From the NCBI GenBank assembly GCA_022376925.1, contig JAIOJX010000028.1, positions 68,537,001-68,601,000 on the forward strand: 64,000 nucleotides of DNA, in the 5' to 3' direction. The translations under genes and the position numbers were made by a program. Position 1 is the first letter of the stretch, and the number at the start of each line of letters is the position of its first letter. Shown here one piece after another: positions 12,072 to 24,140 of this stretch. The notes beneath the pieces are model-generated. The model worked only from the letters and a program-made list of their open reading frames with translations. It searched no databases and had not been told where the DNA came from. This stretch comes from Tragulus kanchil (lineage: Eukaryota; Chordata; Mammalia; Artiodactyla; Tragulidae).

Positions 12072-12405
12072 TGGGCTTCCCCTGGTGGTCCAGTGGATAA
12101 GGACACTGCCTTGCAGTGCAAGGGGCGCTGGTTCGATCCCTGGCCTGGGAAGATCCCACGTGCCGCGGAGCAGCTGGACTGATGTGTCCAATCAGTGAGC
12201 CGGAGCTCTGGAGCGCATGCACCCAGAGCCGGCGCTCTGCGACAACAGAGGCCACCGCGATGGGAGGCCCACACGGGCCAAAGAACAAAGACGGATGAAA
12301 ACAGAGAAATGAAAGACCAATAGAAGTGGCCCGCCCGCTCCCCTCCCTCCCCAACCCGACCCCCGCCCAAAATAAATAAATAAAATAAACCTTAAAAAAA
12401 AAAAA
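12072..12405 (+). mobile_element. CHR-derived SINE with GC-rich 3' region, sense (best reference copy)
   Basis: The clearest full copy in sense orientation. The tRNA-Glu-like head is 'gggcttcccctggtggtcca' with the B-box 'ggttcgatccc' near 12130. The central part (12155-12260) shares blocks with CHR SINEs. A subfamily segment (12262-12335) contains 'aaagaacaaagacggatgaa', then a pyrimidine-rich tract (12330-12368), AAATAAATAAA units and poly(A). A perfect 14-bp target-site duplication AAAAGGTGTCACAG lies at 12058-12071 and 12406-12419. The 153-codon minus-strand open frame spans this SINE and is not a gene. Confidence 0.93.
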
Positions 12406-12811
12406 AAAAGGTGTCACAGCTGTACATGTATGAATGATATACATAATACCATTATGATCTTGAGTTAGAATATGCAACTTTACCAATACAATCTTAATCT
12501 GGTATTGTAGGTACCTGAACTCTGTATATGTTGAGTATACTGCTTTTATGAAGCTGTGATTGTTGACTCTTCATGGAAATAAAAAATACATGGCAAGTTA
12601 AGGACTGGAGTCATGTGCCAAGAAAAGGTTGACTGAAGAATACTGATAAACATCAAAGTTTGCCTGAATCTGTCAAATTTTGAATAACTGTGGGTACCAC
12701 AACCATGGTTATTCCTGAAAATATTAGTAACAATTATCATTTTCCAGCCTTATCGTTTAAAAGTATTCCAAGCATCTGGTATGGCTATTTGAGTTCTGTG
12801 CATGTGTGAGG

Positions 12812-13025
12812 TGCTTAAACACTGCAGTCATGTCTGACTCTTTGTGAGCCTATGGACTGTAGCCCACCAGGATCCTCTGGCCATGGGATTCTCTAGGCAA
12901 GAATATGGAAGTGGGTTGCCATGCCCTCCTCCAGAGGATCTTCCCAACCCAGGGATCAAACCTGCATTTCCTGAGACTACTGTATTGGAGGTGGATTCTT
13001 TACTGCTGAGCTCGCAGGGGAGCCC
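12812..13025 (-). mobile_element. Bov-tA-like SINE, antisense
   Basis: Antisense Bov-tA: 'gtcatgtctgactctttgtg', 'ggactgtagcccaccaggat', 'catgggattctctaggcaag', 'gatcttcccaacccagggat', ending with the head 'gctcgcaggggagccc'. A likely target-site duplication is 'ctatttg(a/g)gttc' near 12785 and 13026. Paired open frames on both strands come from it. Repeated at 13903-14116 by duplication 5. Confidence 0.88.
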
Positions 13026-13902
13026 TATTTGGGTTCGAATGAATCCCATTTTCCACTTACGAATTTTACTATCTATTACTTACAAAGGTGGCCAAAATGA
13101 AATAAAAATTGGGGTTGGATTCTGAGCAGAAAAAAAAAAATTAACAAAAGGGAGATATTCAGGAACTCTCAGTAGTACATTACAACTCAATGGCTCATGA
13201 GATTTTCAATGTGCATGCAATCGGAATTTAGGCAGACTGAAATCCTTGACAGGAATTAATTCATCCAAAACTTCTTGTGTTTTGAGCTCTAAAATGGCCT
13301 GACATAGACACTTCTATAGCTTCTTTGAAAGACACTTTCTAATTTGTTATGGGGTGTTGAAGGAGACTGCTCCTGCCACTGAAGGATATCAGATAATTCT
13401 GAGACCATAAATATCTATCATGTTTCAGGTAATGTTGCAGACAGTCCAACAGAGAGAGGGTAGAACAGCTATGCTCATTGATAAAATGGAGCTAATACAA
13501 GCAGCACCACAGTTAGGGTGATTTCATTATAAGTACACACATCTAAAGCCCGATTTCTTCATTGCTTTCAGGGTCCTGTGACGGAACCCTTGAAGGGCCC
13601 CCCTGTCCTTATCTCAGTATGGTCTGAAGGCTATGTTTCCTTTTCAGTAAAGTTGATCATGCTGTTTGGTCCACAGTCATGTTCTAAATCTGAGAGTTGA
13701 ATGACTGTTTTGGAAACTGGTTGAAATATACTTGATAGACAGCATGAAACTCAGTGAAATCTGTCAAATTTTGGATAACTGTGGGTACCACAACCATGGT
13801 TATTCCTGAAAATATTAGTAACAATTATCATTTTCCAGCCTTATCGTTTAAAAGTATTCCAAGCATCTGGTATGGCTATTTGAGTTCTGTGCATGTGTGA
13901 GG

Positions 13903-14116
13903 TGCTTAAACACTGCAGTCATGTCTGACTCTTTGTGAGCCTATGGACTGTAGCCCACCAGGATCCTCTGGCCATGGGATTCTCTAGGCAAGAATATGGA
14001 AGTGGGTTGCCATGCCCTCCTCCAGAGGATCTTCCCAACCCAGGGATCAAACCTGCATTTCCTGAGACTACTGTATTGGAGGTGGATTCTTTACTGCTGA
14101 GCTCGCAGGGGAGCCC
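13903..14116 (-). mobile_element. Bov-tA-like SINE, second copy of the one at 12812
   Basis: Identical by eye to 12812-13025; carried by duplication 5, not a separate insertion. Confidence 0.88.
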
Positions 14117-15448
14117 TATTTGGGTTCGAATGAATCCCATTTTCCACTTACGAATTTTACTATCTATTACTTACAAAGGTGGCCAAAATGAAATAAAAAT
14201 TGGGGTTGGATTCTGAGCAGAAAAAAAAAAATTAACAAAAGGGAGATATTCAGGAACTCTCAGTAGTACATTACAACTCAATGGCTCATGAGATTTTCAA
14301 TGTGCATGCAATCGGAATTTAGGCAGACTGAAATCCTTGACAGGAATTAATTCATCCAAAACTTCTTGTGTTTTGAGCTCTAAAATGGCCTGACATAGAC
14401 ACTTCTATAGCTTCTTTGAAAGACACTTTCTAATTTGTTATGGGGTGTTGAAGGAGACTGCTCCTGCCACTGAAGGATATCAGATAATTCTGAGACCATA
14501 AATATCTATCATGTTTCAGGTAATGTTGCAGACAGTCCAACAGAGAGAGGGTAGAACAGCTATGCTCATTGATAAAATGGAGCTAATACAAGCAGCACCA
14601 CAGTTAGGGTGATTTCATTATAAGTACACACATCTAAAGCCCGATTTCTTCATTGCTTTCAGGGTCCTGTGACGGAACCCTTGAAGGGCCCCCCTGTCCT
14701 TATCTCAGTATGGTCTGAAGGCTATGTTTCCTTTTCAGTAAAGTTGATCATGCTGTTTGGTCCACAGTCATGTTCTAAATCTGAGAGTTGAATGACTGTT
14801 TTGGAAACTGGTTGAAATATACTTGATAGACAGCATGAAACCTTACTGGGAATGGATGATACAGTTCACACTACTTGAAGATGGGAGCAGTTTATTGAAC
14901 AAAGTTACAAATGCTATTCTTGGTGTGGGAGCCCAATTCTACCTGCATTTGGACCTTTGTTGACCCTGTGCTATAGCCAATGGTTTACAGTATAAGGAGA
15001 TAAGGTAGTCCCAGCTAATAAGATGATAGACTCCACTTCTGTTTGAGTTACTCAGTTATGAAAGTGTCTTTACTAATTTACACAAATGATGAAGGTAGTT
15101 CATGTAGGTGTCCTCCAAAATGACCAAATTGCCAGTTAAGAAAGCACTGGAAAACTGTGGAGATACCTACGTCACATCAAGACAGTTAGTTACTTGATTT
15201 CATAAAATGAGTAGGCCTGGGTATGCTCAGGCTGTGCTTCAACCTCAAATCAAGTGAAACTGCTAATGTGGTAAGAGACTGCTCTTGGCTCATGCCAATA
15301 GGAAAGACACCTCTTTAAGATGCCTCTGTATAAAACTCTTATTTTTCAGGAACCAGTACTTTGTTGGAATGTATGGACTCCTATCAGTAGCTGTGTGTGG
15401 GAGACTGCAAATGGGTATTGTTTGGAACTGAGACTTTTTCACTCTGTG

Positions 15449-15668
15449 TGTGTATGCTAAATCACTTCAGTCATGTATGACTTCTTGCGGCCCTATAGAC
15501 AGTAGCCCGCCAGGCTCCTCTGTCCATGGGATTCTCTAGGCAAGAATATGGGAGTGGATTGCCATGCCCTCCTCCAGGGGAGCTTCCTGACCCAGGAATA
15601 GAACCAGCGTTTCTTATGTCTCCTGCATGGGCAGGCAGGTTTTTACTACCAGTGCCACCTGGGAAGCC
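15449..15668 (-). mobile_element. Bov-tA-like SINE, antisense
   Basis: Antisense Bov-tA with 'cacttcagtcatgtatgact', 'agtagcccgccaggctcctc', 'catgggattctctaggcaag', ending in the head 'cacctgggaagcc'. The plus-strand 67-codon open frame is SINE-derived. The assembly artefact places further copies at 16632-16851 and 17772-17990. Confidence 0.88.
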
Positions 15669-16631
15669 TCCTTTTTACTTTACATTTTATTTATTCAGCT
15701 TCATAAACAACTGTGGAAATTATAATTAAAGTTTGGGATAACAAAGGCTATCAAATTCCTCCACCAGACTCTATTTCTTCTGATCAATATACAAACTTCT
15801 GTTAAAAAAGTCACATCTAAAGCCCGATTTCTTCATTGCTTTCAGGGTCCTGTGACGGAACCCTTGAAGGGCCCCCCTGTCCTTATCTCAGTATGGTCTG
15901 AAGGCTATGTTTCCTTTTCAGTAAAGTTGATCATGCTGTTTGGTCCACAGTCATGTTCTAAATCTGAGAGTTGAATGACTGTTTTGGAAACTGGTTGAAA
16001 TATACTTGATAGACAGCATGAAACCTTACTGGGAATGGATGATACAGTTCACACTACTTGAAGATGGGAGCAGTTTATTGAACAAAGTTACAAATGCTAT
16101 TCTTGGTGTGGGAGCCCAATTCTACCTGCATTTGGACCTTTGTTGACCCTGTGCTATAGCCAATGGTTTACAGTATAAGGAGATAAGGTAGTCCCAGCTA
16201 ATAAGATGATAGACTCCACTTCTGTTTGAGTTACTCAGTTATGAAAGTGTCTTTACTAATTTACACAAATGATGAAGGTAGTTCATGTAGGTGTCCTCCA
16301 AAATGACCAAATTGCCAGTTAAGAAAGCACTGGAAAACTGTGGAGATACCTACGTCACATCAAGACAGTTAGTTACTTGATTTCATAAAATGAGTAGGCC
16401 TGGGTATGCTCAGGCTGTGCTTCAACCTCAAATCAAGTGAAACTGCTAATGTGGTAAGAGACTGCTCTTGGCTCATGCCAATAGGAAAGACACCTCTTTA
16501 AGATGCCTCTGTATAAAACTCTTATTTTTCAGGAACCAGTACTTTGTTGGAATGTATGGACTCCTATCAGTAGCTGTGTGTGGGAGACTGCAAATGGGTA
16601 TTGTTTGGAACTGAGACTTTTTCACTCTGTG

Positions 16632-16851
16632 TGTGTATGCTAAATCACTTCAGTCATGTATGACTTCTTGCGGCCCTATAGACAGTAGCCCGCCAGGCTC
16701 CTCTGTCCATGGGATTCTCTAGGCAAGAATATGGGAGTGGATTGCCATGCCCTCCTCCAGGGGAGCTTCCTGACCCAGGAATAGAACCAGCGTTTCTTAT
16801 GTCTCCTGCATGGGCAGGCAGGTTTTTACTACCAGTGCCACCTGGGAAGCC
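16632..16851 (-). mobile_element. Bov-tA-like SINE, repeat of the one at 15449
   Basis: Same insertion as 15449-15668, present again through duplication 6. It also forms the start of duplication 7. Confidence 0.88.
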
Positions 16852-18867
16852 TCCTTTTTACTTTACATTTTATTTATTCAGCTTCATAAACAACTGTGGA
16901 AATTATAATTAAAGTTTGGGATAACAAAGGCTATCAAATTCCTCCACCAGACTCTATTTCTTCTGATCAATATACAAACTTTGCTGTTAAGCAATGTATG
17001 GCCATAGTGTGAAAATATATTAAGCAGATATATCCTATTCCTTAATATGCTATGAATTGTGGTGTCATTGAATACACAATTTTAAGTGTTATGTTACTTA
17101 AAAGGGGACAAGTAAGGGCTTGAGAGACTGATTGAAATAATTAAATAAATTTTAAAAAATGAAATATGTATGTCCTGACATTGAATTTAGAGAGCATAAA
17201 GGAAGGACTCCACTGGAACAGGTATTAGAATCTGGAAGTAGAAATGAGCTATTGAGTGGGTTAATGCAATTACACAAGGTGTCATCTCTCCAAACTAACA
17301 TAATTTTCTTTACCTACTGGAGGTTGCTCAAAGGAATAATCATATTTACATATGCCAGGGCACAGACCAATACAATATTGATGCATAAGATACAGTATCT
17401 ATTAGCTATATCTATCAGTAGACATCCCTAAATGAACTTTAGGCTAAGACAAAATTCTGGCCCTTGCAGCTATTTTAGATATAGCTATGACTCAGTCACA
17501 ATTACGAAGTGGTAGAAAAGTCTTATAATTTTTTAATCAAGTCTTAAGACTTCCTCCTGGAAAGGAGTAAAATTAGGGCCTGTTGTAACAATTATTATCA
17601 ATGTTCTGTCTTTAGATAAGCATTATGTCCAAATCAGAGCTCCGTTAAGAAGTATATGAACTAAAACACATGATAAAAGAAAAATAAATTTATGGAATAT
17701 ATGAAGAACACCCGTATATGGGTTATCTTGGGAGTGGATTGCACCCTCCTAATTCCTGACCTTTTCAGTTTGTGTGTATGCTAATTCACTTCAGTCATGT
17801 ATGACTTCTTGCGGCCCTATAGACAGTAGCCCGCCAGGCTCCTCTGTCCATGGGATTCTCTAGGCAAGAATATGGGAGTGGATTGCCATGCCCTCCTCCA
17901 GGGGAGCTTCCTGACCCAGGAATAGAACCAGCGTTTCTTATGTCTCCTGCATGGGCAGGCAGGTTTTACTACCAGTGCCACCTGGGAAGCCTCCTTTTTA
18001 CTTTACATTTTATTTATTCAGCTTCATAAACAACTGTGGAAATTATAATTAAAGTTTGGGATAACAAAGGCTATCAAATTCCTCCACCAGACTCTATTTC
18101 TTCTGATCAATATACAAACTTTGCTGTTAAGCAATGTATGGCCATAGTGTGAAAATATATTAAGCAGATATATCCTATTCCTTAATATGCTATGAATTGT
18201 GGTGTCATTGAATACACAATTTTAAGTGTTATGTTACTTAAAAGGGGACAAGTAAGGGCTTGAGAGACTGATTGAAATAATTAAATAAATTTTAAAAAAT
18301 GAAATATGTATGTCCTGACATTGAATTTAGAGAGCATAAAGGAAGGACTCCACTGGAACAGGTATTAGAATCTGGAAGTAGAAATGAGCTATTGAGTGGG
18401 TTAATGCAATTACACAAGGTGTCATCTCTCCAAACTAACATAATTTTCTTTACCTACTGGAGGTTGCTCAAAGGGAATAATCATATTTACATATGCCAGG
18501 GCACAGACCAATACAATATTGATGCATAAGATACAGTATCTATTAGCTATATCTATCAGTAGACATCCCTAAATGAACTTTAGGCTAAGACAAAATTCTG
18601 GCCCTTGCAGCTATTTTAGATATAGCTATGACTCAGTCACAATTACGAAGTGGTAGAAAAGTCTTATAATTTTTTAATCAAGTCTTAAGACTTCCTCCTG
18701 GAAAGGAGTAAAATTAGGGCCTGTTGTAACAATTATTATCAATGTTCTGTCTTTAGATAAGCATTATGTCCAAATCAGAGCTCCCCGTTAAGAAGTATAT
18801 GAACTAAAACACATGATAAAAGAAAAATAAATTTATGGAATATATGAAGAACACCCGTATATGGGTT
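16633..18867. repeat. Direct duplication 7 (16633-17724 and 17774-18867)
   Basis: Offset 1141 rising to 1143 through run-length differences ('aggaataat' versus 'agggaataat', 'ctccgtt' versus 'ctccccgtt', 'aggttttt' versus 'aggtttt'). The spacer 17725-17773 contains a shortened, scrambled piece of the Bov-tA at the start of the second copy ('gggagtggattgcaccctcc'), so the beginning of the second block is corrupt. The 90- and 76-codon plus-strand open frames at 17159 and 18299 are the same sequence, frameshifted relative to each other by the single-G difference. Confidence 0.95.
17772..17990 (-). mobile_element. Bov-tA-like SINE, third occurrence of the one at 15449
   Basis: The same insertion again, carried by duplication 7, one T shorter in a T run. 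A garbled partial version lies just before it at 17729-17764. Confidence 0.85.
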
Positions 18868-20975
18868 GTGATTTCAGGGAAAGATGCAGTAACTTTATTC
18901 CCATAAAGTGTCTCAGAGCAACAGAATAATACTCCTAGGTGTCTCTAAGATCTGGTGTTCATTATTAAAAAATGTTGGAGAAAACATCTGATCTGTTTTG
19001 TACAAAAATGGAAATTGACTTATATGTTTTGCCTAAAAACTCAATCTAGATAATTTGGAGAAAAAATACGGTCACAAGACTCCAAGATGATTCAATTAAT
19101 TAGAGCTAACATTGAGTTCATGATTTGAGGCAGTATTTACTAGTTTGTTGTTGTTGCATTTTACCATATCATGTCGCTTGGCTTTTTTCTGCACTAGGCA
19201 TGGATTTGGAATGAGTATGATGAGAAGCCAGTTAATGTCATTTTCTCAGAAGGTCAGCAGGTGCCCTGTTTCTTTGATATACTAAACGTGAATGTAGATT
19301 AAATGTCTTTTAAGAAAAGTGGCATGGGAGCAGGATAGCCTCAAGAGAAACAGATTTCAGGATAATACGGCAGACATACATCACAAATAACTCTCCTTTT
19401 GACATGTATATGTTCCATTTATAGCAACTCATGCTAAGCCGCCTTTAGGTCTATGCTCTGCCCAATGGAGAGTTAATAGGCTACACAATCCTTCTGCAGG
19501 TCTGTCCAGTCTGTCCTTTGTCAAAATCACACTGGTAACAATATACATGGTGACTTGATGAGAACTAGACATCTCAGGCAAAATGTGGTACAAATTTTAG
19601 TTGCATGTCTCATGGTTATAAGAGTATAATGGGAAAGTTATTTCAGGAGGCTCATCATCTGCAATTTAGGGAAAATGATAAAACAATTTATGAGTTGGCT
19701 AGGCAAACCGGTAAACTGATAAAATGCCAAACTCATTAATAGTTCTGATTAGAGGGCTTATGCCTCCTCTTAAGGAAGGACAGAATGGATTCTGGTACTT
19801 TTAAAGATTTGTAGTAAGTAATGTTAATGACCCAAAATTTAAGGAGATTTGGATGCCTGCATGATGTAACAATTATTATCAATGTTCTGTCTTTAGATAA
19901 GCATTATGTCCAAATCAGAGCTCCCCGTTAAGAAGTATATGAACTAAAACACATGATAAAAGAAAAATAAATTTATGGAATATATGAAGAACACCCGTAT
20001 ATGGGTTGTGATTTCAGGGAAAGATGCAGTAACTTTATTCCCATAAAGTGTCTCAGAGCAACAGAATAATACTCCTAGGTGTCTCTAAGATCTGGTGTTC
20101 ATTATTAAAAAATGTTGGAGAAAACATCTGATCTGTTTTGTACAAAAATGGAAATTGACTTATATGTTTTGCCTAAAAACTCAATCTAGATAATTTGGAG
20201 AAAAAATACGGTCACAAGACTCCAAGATGATTCAATTAATTAGAGCTAACATTGAGTTCATGATTTGAGGCAGTATTTACTAGTTTGTTGTTGTTGCATT
20301 TTACCATATCATGTCGCTTGGCTTTTTTCTGCACTAGGCATGGATTTGGAATGAGTATGATGAGAAGCCAGTTAATGTCATTTTCTCAGAAGGTCAGCAG
20401 GTGCCCTGTTTCTTTGATATACTAAACGTGAATGTAGATTAAATGTCTTTTAAGAAAAGTGGCATGGGAGCAGGATAGCCTCAAGAGAAACAGATTTCAG
20501 GATAATACGGCAGACATACATCACAAATAACTCTCCTTTTGACATGTATATGTTCCATTTATAGCAACTCATGCTAAGCCGCCTTTAGGTCTATGCTCTG
20601 CCCAATGGAGAGTTAATAGGCTACACAATCCTTCTGCAGGTCTGTCCAGTCTGTCCTTTGTCAAAATCACACTGGTAACAATATACATGGTGACTTGATG
20701 AGAACTAGACATCTCAGGCAAAATGTGGTACAAATTTTAGTTGCATGTCTCATGGTTATAAGAGTATAATGGGAAAGTTATTTCAGGAGGCTCATCATCT
20801 GCAATTTAGGGAAAATGATAAAACAATTTATGAGTTGGCTAGGCAAACCGGTAAACTGATAAAATGCCAAACTCATTAATAGTTCTGATTAGAGGGCTTA
20901 TGCCTCCTCTTAAGGAAGGACAGAATGGATTCTGGTACTTTTTAAAGATTTGTAGTAAGTAATGTTAATGACCCA
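18725..20975. repeat. Direct duplication 8 (18725-19834 and 19865-20975)
   Basis: Offset 1140-1141, with one T difference ('tacttttaaag' versus 'tactttttaaag'). The 30 bp between copies (19835-19864) are a shortened version of 20976-21017: both keep 'aaggagat' and 'gcctgcat' while losing intervening bases. The unit holds AT-rich DNA with no recognised gene or repeat. Confidence 0.95.
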
Positions 20976-21182
20976 GAAAGGTGGTGTATTTATAAGGAGA
21001 TCTTGGATTGCCTGCATATGGAAAGATGCCACAGGCACAAGATCCTAGTTCCCTATTGTCCCATGTGCCAAAGATAAAGAGAAAAAATGACCCCTCCTAT
21101 GATTCAACTGAAATTTAATACAAAAAGAACCAACACCATGCTGTGTTGGAAACTCAGGTGTGTTGCTGTGAGGAAAGGAAGT

Positions 21183-21392
21183 AAAGTGAAATGTTAGTCA
21201 CTAAGTCATGGTGACTCTTTACAAACTCATGGACTGTAGCCCGCCAGGCTCCTCTGTCCATGGAGTTCTTCAGCAAGAATACTGGAATGGGTTGCCATTG
21301 CATTCTCCAGGGGATCTTCCCAACCCAGGGATCAAACTCAGGTCTCCTGCTTTGCAGGAAAATTCTTACTGCTGAGTCACCAGGAAAGTGCT
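21183..21392 (-). mobile_element. Bov-tA-like SINE, antisense
   Basis: Antisense Bov-tA: 'gtcatggtgactctttacaa', 'gactgtagcccgccaggctc', 'gaatactggaatgggttgcc', 'gatcttcccaacccagggat', 'gctgagtcaccaggaaag'. The 88-codon minus-strand open frame is within it. Repeated at 22320-22529. Confidence 0.88.
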
Positions 21393-22319
21393 TTGTGTAG
21401 GGAGGTATGGACAGTGTCACATGGCTCTGGAAACCTATATCTGTTAAAGCTTATACTATGAATTTCAGGATATGCTTGTATTCATAAGTCAGAGAGAATC
21501 TGGAATTTACTGAATAATGACCTCTAACTGCTACCGTGGTCACTGAGAACATGGAAAAAGGTCATTTCTATGAGGACAAAACAAAACATAATATTGTGAC
21601 TTTTTCATCTCTCTGTCATATCTATGTAATGTAATAAGAATTTGTATATTCATTAAGAGAACTAAATGAAGTAAAATCTATTTACATGTGCTCCCAAATG
21701 AGAAAATATTTAGGAAGCTCAAACAGTAAAGAATCTGCCTGCAGTGCGGGAGGCGGGGTCCCATCCCTTGGGTTGGGAAGAATCCCTACACATCGAGTCC
21801 AGGCGAAAATGGTAACAATATACATGGTGACTTGATGAGAACTAGACATCTCAGGCAAAATGTGGTACAAATTTTAGTTGCATGTCTCATGGTTATAAGA
21901 GTATAATGGGAAAGTTATTTCAGGAGGCTCATCATCTGCAATTTAGGGAAAATGATAAAACAATTTATGAGTTGGCTAGGCAAACCGGTAAACTGATAAA
22001 ATGCCAAACTCATTAATAGTTCTGATTAGAGGGCTTATGCCTCCTCTTAAGGAAGGACAGAATGGATTCTGGTACTTTTTAAAGATTTGTAGTAAGTAAT
22101 GTTAATGACCCAGAAAGGTGGTGTATTTATAAGGAGATCTTGGATTGCCTGCATATGGAAAGATGCCACAGGCACAAGATCCTAGTTCCCTATTGTCCCA
22201 TGTGCCAAAGATAAAGAGAAAAAATGACCCCTCCTATGATTCAACTGAAATTTAATACAAAAAGAACCAACACCATGCTGTGTTGGAAACTCAGGTGTGT
22301 TGCTGTGAGGAAAGGAAGT

Positions 22320-22529
22320 AAAGTGAAATGTTAGTCACTAAGTCATGGTGACTCTTTACAAACTCATGGACTGTAGCCCGCCAGGCTCCTCTGTCCATGG
22401 AGTTCTTCAGCAAGAATACTGGAATGGGTTGCCATTGCATTCTCCAGGGGATCTTCCCAACCCAGGGATCAAACTCAGGTCTCCTGCTTTGCAGGAAAAT
22501 TCTTACTGCTGAGTCACCAGGAAAGTGCT
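22320..22529 (-). mobile_element. Bov-tA-like SINE, second copy of the one at 21183
   Basis: Same insertion as 21183-21392, carried by duplication 9. Confidence 0.88.
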
Positions 22530-22849
22530 TTGTGTAGGGAGGTATGGACAGTGTCACATGGCTCTGGAAACCTATATCTGTTAAAGCTTATACTATGAAT
22601 TTCAGGATATGCTTGTATTCATAAGTCAGAGAGAATCTGGAATTTACTGAATAATGACCTCTAACTGCTACCGTGGTCACTGAGAACATGGAAAAAGGTC
22701 ATTTCTATGAGGACAAAACAAAACATAATATTGTGACTTTTTCATCTCTCTGTCATATCTATGTAATGTAATAAGAATTTGTATATTCATTAAGAGAACT
22801 AAATGAAGTAAAATCTATTTACATGTGCTCCCAAATGAGAAAATATTTA

Positions 22850-23047
22850 GGAAGCTCAAACAGTAAAGAATCTGCCTGCAGTGCGGGAGAGCGGGGTCCC
22901 ATCCCTGGGTTGGGAAGATCCCCTGGAGAAGGGCATGGCAACCCACTCCAGTATTCTTGCTGAAGAACTCCATGGACAGAGGAGCCTGGCGGGCTGCATT
23001 TGATGGGGTTGCAAAGAGTTGGACATGACTGAGCGACCAAGTACAGC
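22850..23047 (+). mobile_element. Bov-tA-like SINE, sense
   Basis: A well preserved body: 'gtaaagaatctgcctgcagt', 'gggttgggaagatcccctgg', 'cccactccagtattcttgct', 'ccatggacagaggagcctgg', 'gttggacatgactgagcgac'. Minus-strand open frames of 79 and 112 codons lie across it. Repeated at 23943-24140; a corrupt start of the same element is at 21711-21805. Confidence 0.9.
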
Positions 23048-23942
23048 GTAGCAATGATGAAAACTTTTGGCAAGGGAAAAAGTGAAAGTGGCTTTAAATT
23101 ATATAAGGAAATAATAACAGCAGCATTCCCTTTCTCTGAGATCTGGGATACAAGCAATTGATCTAAGACGCTGTTCCTTATAAACTTAGTATGATATTTA
23201 CTAGTGGATAGATAGGGTGGTGCTCTCTAGTTAGGAAAAAAAATGCCTTTTTATTTGGATCTGCCAGTATGCCTCGATTGCTTACTGTAAGTACACTTGA
23301 GAGTTTATAGATTTTTTTTTTTTTGGAGAATAGCTGACTGTAGAAGAGTAGGAAGGCATATAAACATATTTCATGTGTGAAATTGAGGAGCCGCTGTAGC
23401 AAATGACTTCTTTTGAGAATAGTTGCACACACATTGTTCAGAACTTGCCCATTAATCCAAAATCACAATGCATAGTAAATTGGGAGTAATATTTTTTTTT
23501 CTGAAACTATATTTAATATTTTTTTTATTTCTTGTAGGGTGTATCTATCTTTGTCAATAGAATTGTAATTTATCTTTACTATTGGCTAAGAATTATAATT
23601 TTTGAGTCTTCAACTACCGACTTTCTATGTTATTTTATCATGAATTTAAATATCACCTATATAGAGAATAGTTTCATTTTTTTCCCAGTGGGGACCTGTA
23701 TACTAAGGTACTGACTCATAAGTCAGAGAGAATCTGAATTTACTGAATAATGACCTCAAATGACCGTGGTCACTGAGAACATGGAAAAAGGTCATTTCTA
23801 TGAGGACAAAACAAAACATAATATTGTGACTTTTTCATCTCTCTGTCATATCTATGTAATGTAATAAGAATTTGTATATTCATTAAGAGAACTAAATGAA
23901 GTAAAATCTATTTACATGTGCTCCCAAATGAGAAAATATTTA

Positions 23943-24140
23943 GGAAGCTCAAACAGTAAAGAATCTGCCTGCAGTGCGGGAGAGCGGGGTCCCATCCCTG
24001 GGTTGGGAAGATCCCCTGGAGAAGGGCATGGCAACCCACTCCAGTATTCTTGCTGAAGAACTCCATGGACAGAGGAGCCTGGCGGGCTGCATTTGATGGG
24101 GTTGCAAAGAGTTGGACATGACTGAGCGACCAAGTACAGC
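23943..24140 (+). mobile_element. Bov-tA-like SINE, second copy of the one at 22850
   Basis: Identical by eye to 22850-23047; carried by duplication 10. Confidence 0.9.

Larger units (their letters stand above)
12668..14841. repeat. Direct duplication 5 (12668-13750 and 13759-14841)
   Basis: Offset 1091, with one difference seen near the start ('ttttgaataac' versus 'ttttggataac'). Only 8 bp (13751-13758) separate the copies. The unit contains a Bov-tA-like SINE; the remainder is unrecognised, with no open frame of note. Its last 213 bp are also the start of duplication 6, so that stretch occurs three times. Confidence 0.96.
14629..16980. repeat. Direct duplication 6 (14629-15797 and 15812-16980)
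   Basis: Offset 1183, no differences seen by eye. The 14 bp between copies (15798-15811, 'tctgttaaaaaagt') look like a corrupted form of what follows the second copy ('ttgctgttaagcaatg'). The unit contains a Bov-tA-like SINE at its right end and about 800 bp (14860-15445) in which I recognise no gene. The first copy begins inside the end of duplication 5. Confidence 0.96.
20673..22889. repeat. Direct duplication 9 (20673-21752 and 21810-22889)
   Basis: Offset 1137. Bases 21753-21809 are a corrupted version of the Bov-tA sequence that correctly follows at 22890 ('tcccatcccttgggttggga' with an extra T, then scrambled). The minus-strand open frame at 21682-21870 crosses this join and is chimeric. 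The unit carries a Bov-tA-like SINE in antisense. Confidence 0.95.

Noticed and set aside
12072..12145. tRNA-Glu gene
   Set aside because: The A- and B-box-like motifs are those of a SINE head; it continues into the SINE body and has an A tail and target-site duplications, and no cloverleaf 3' half.
12025..12486. 153-codon minus-strand open frame
   Set aside because: It spans the SINE at 12072-12405 in antisense; similar frames occur in every copy of that SINE.
17159..17431. 90-codon open frame repeated at 18299
   Set aside because: The two copies are artefact copies of one locus and are frameshifted relative to each other; no known family.
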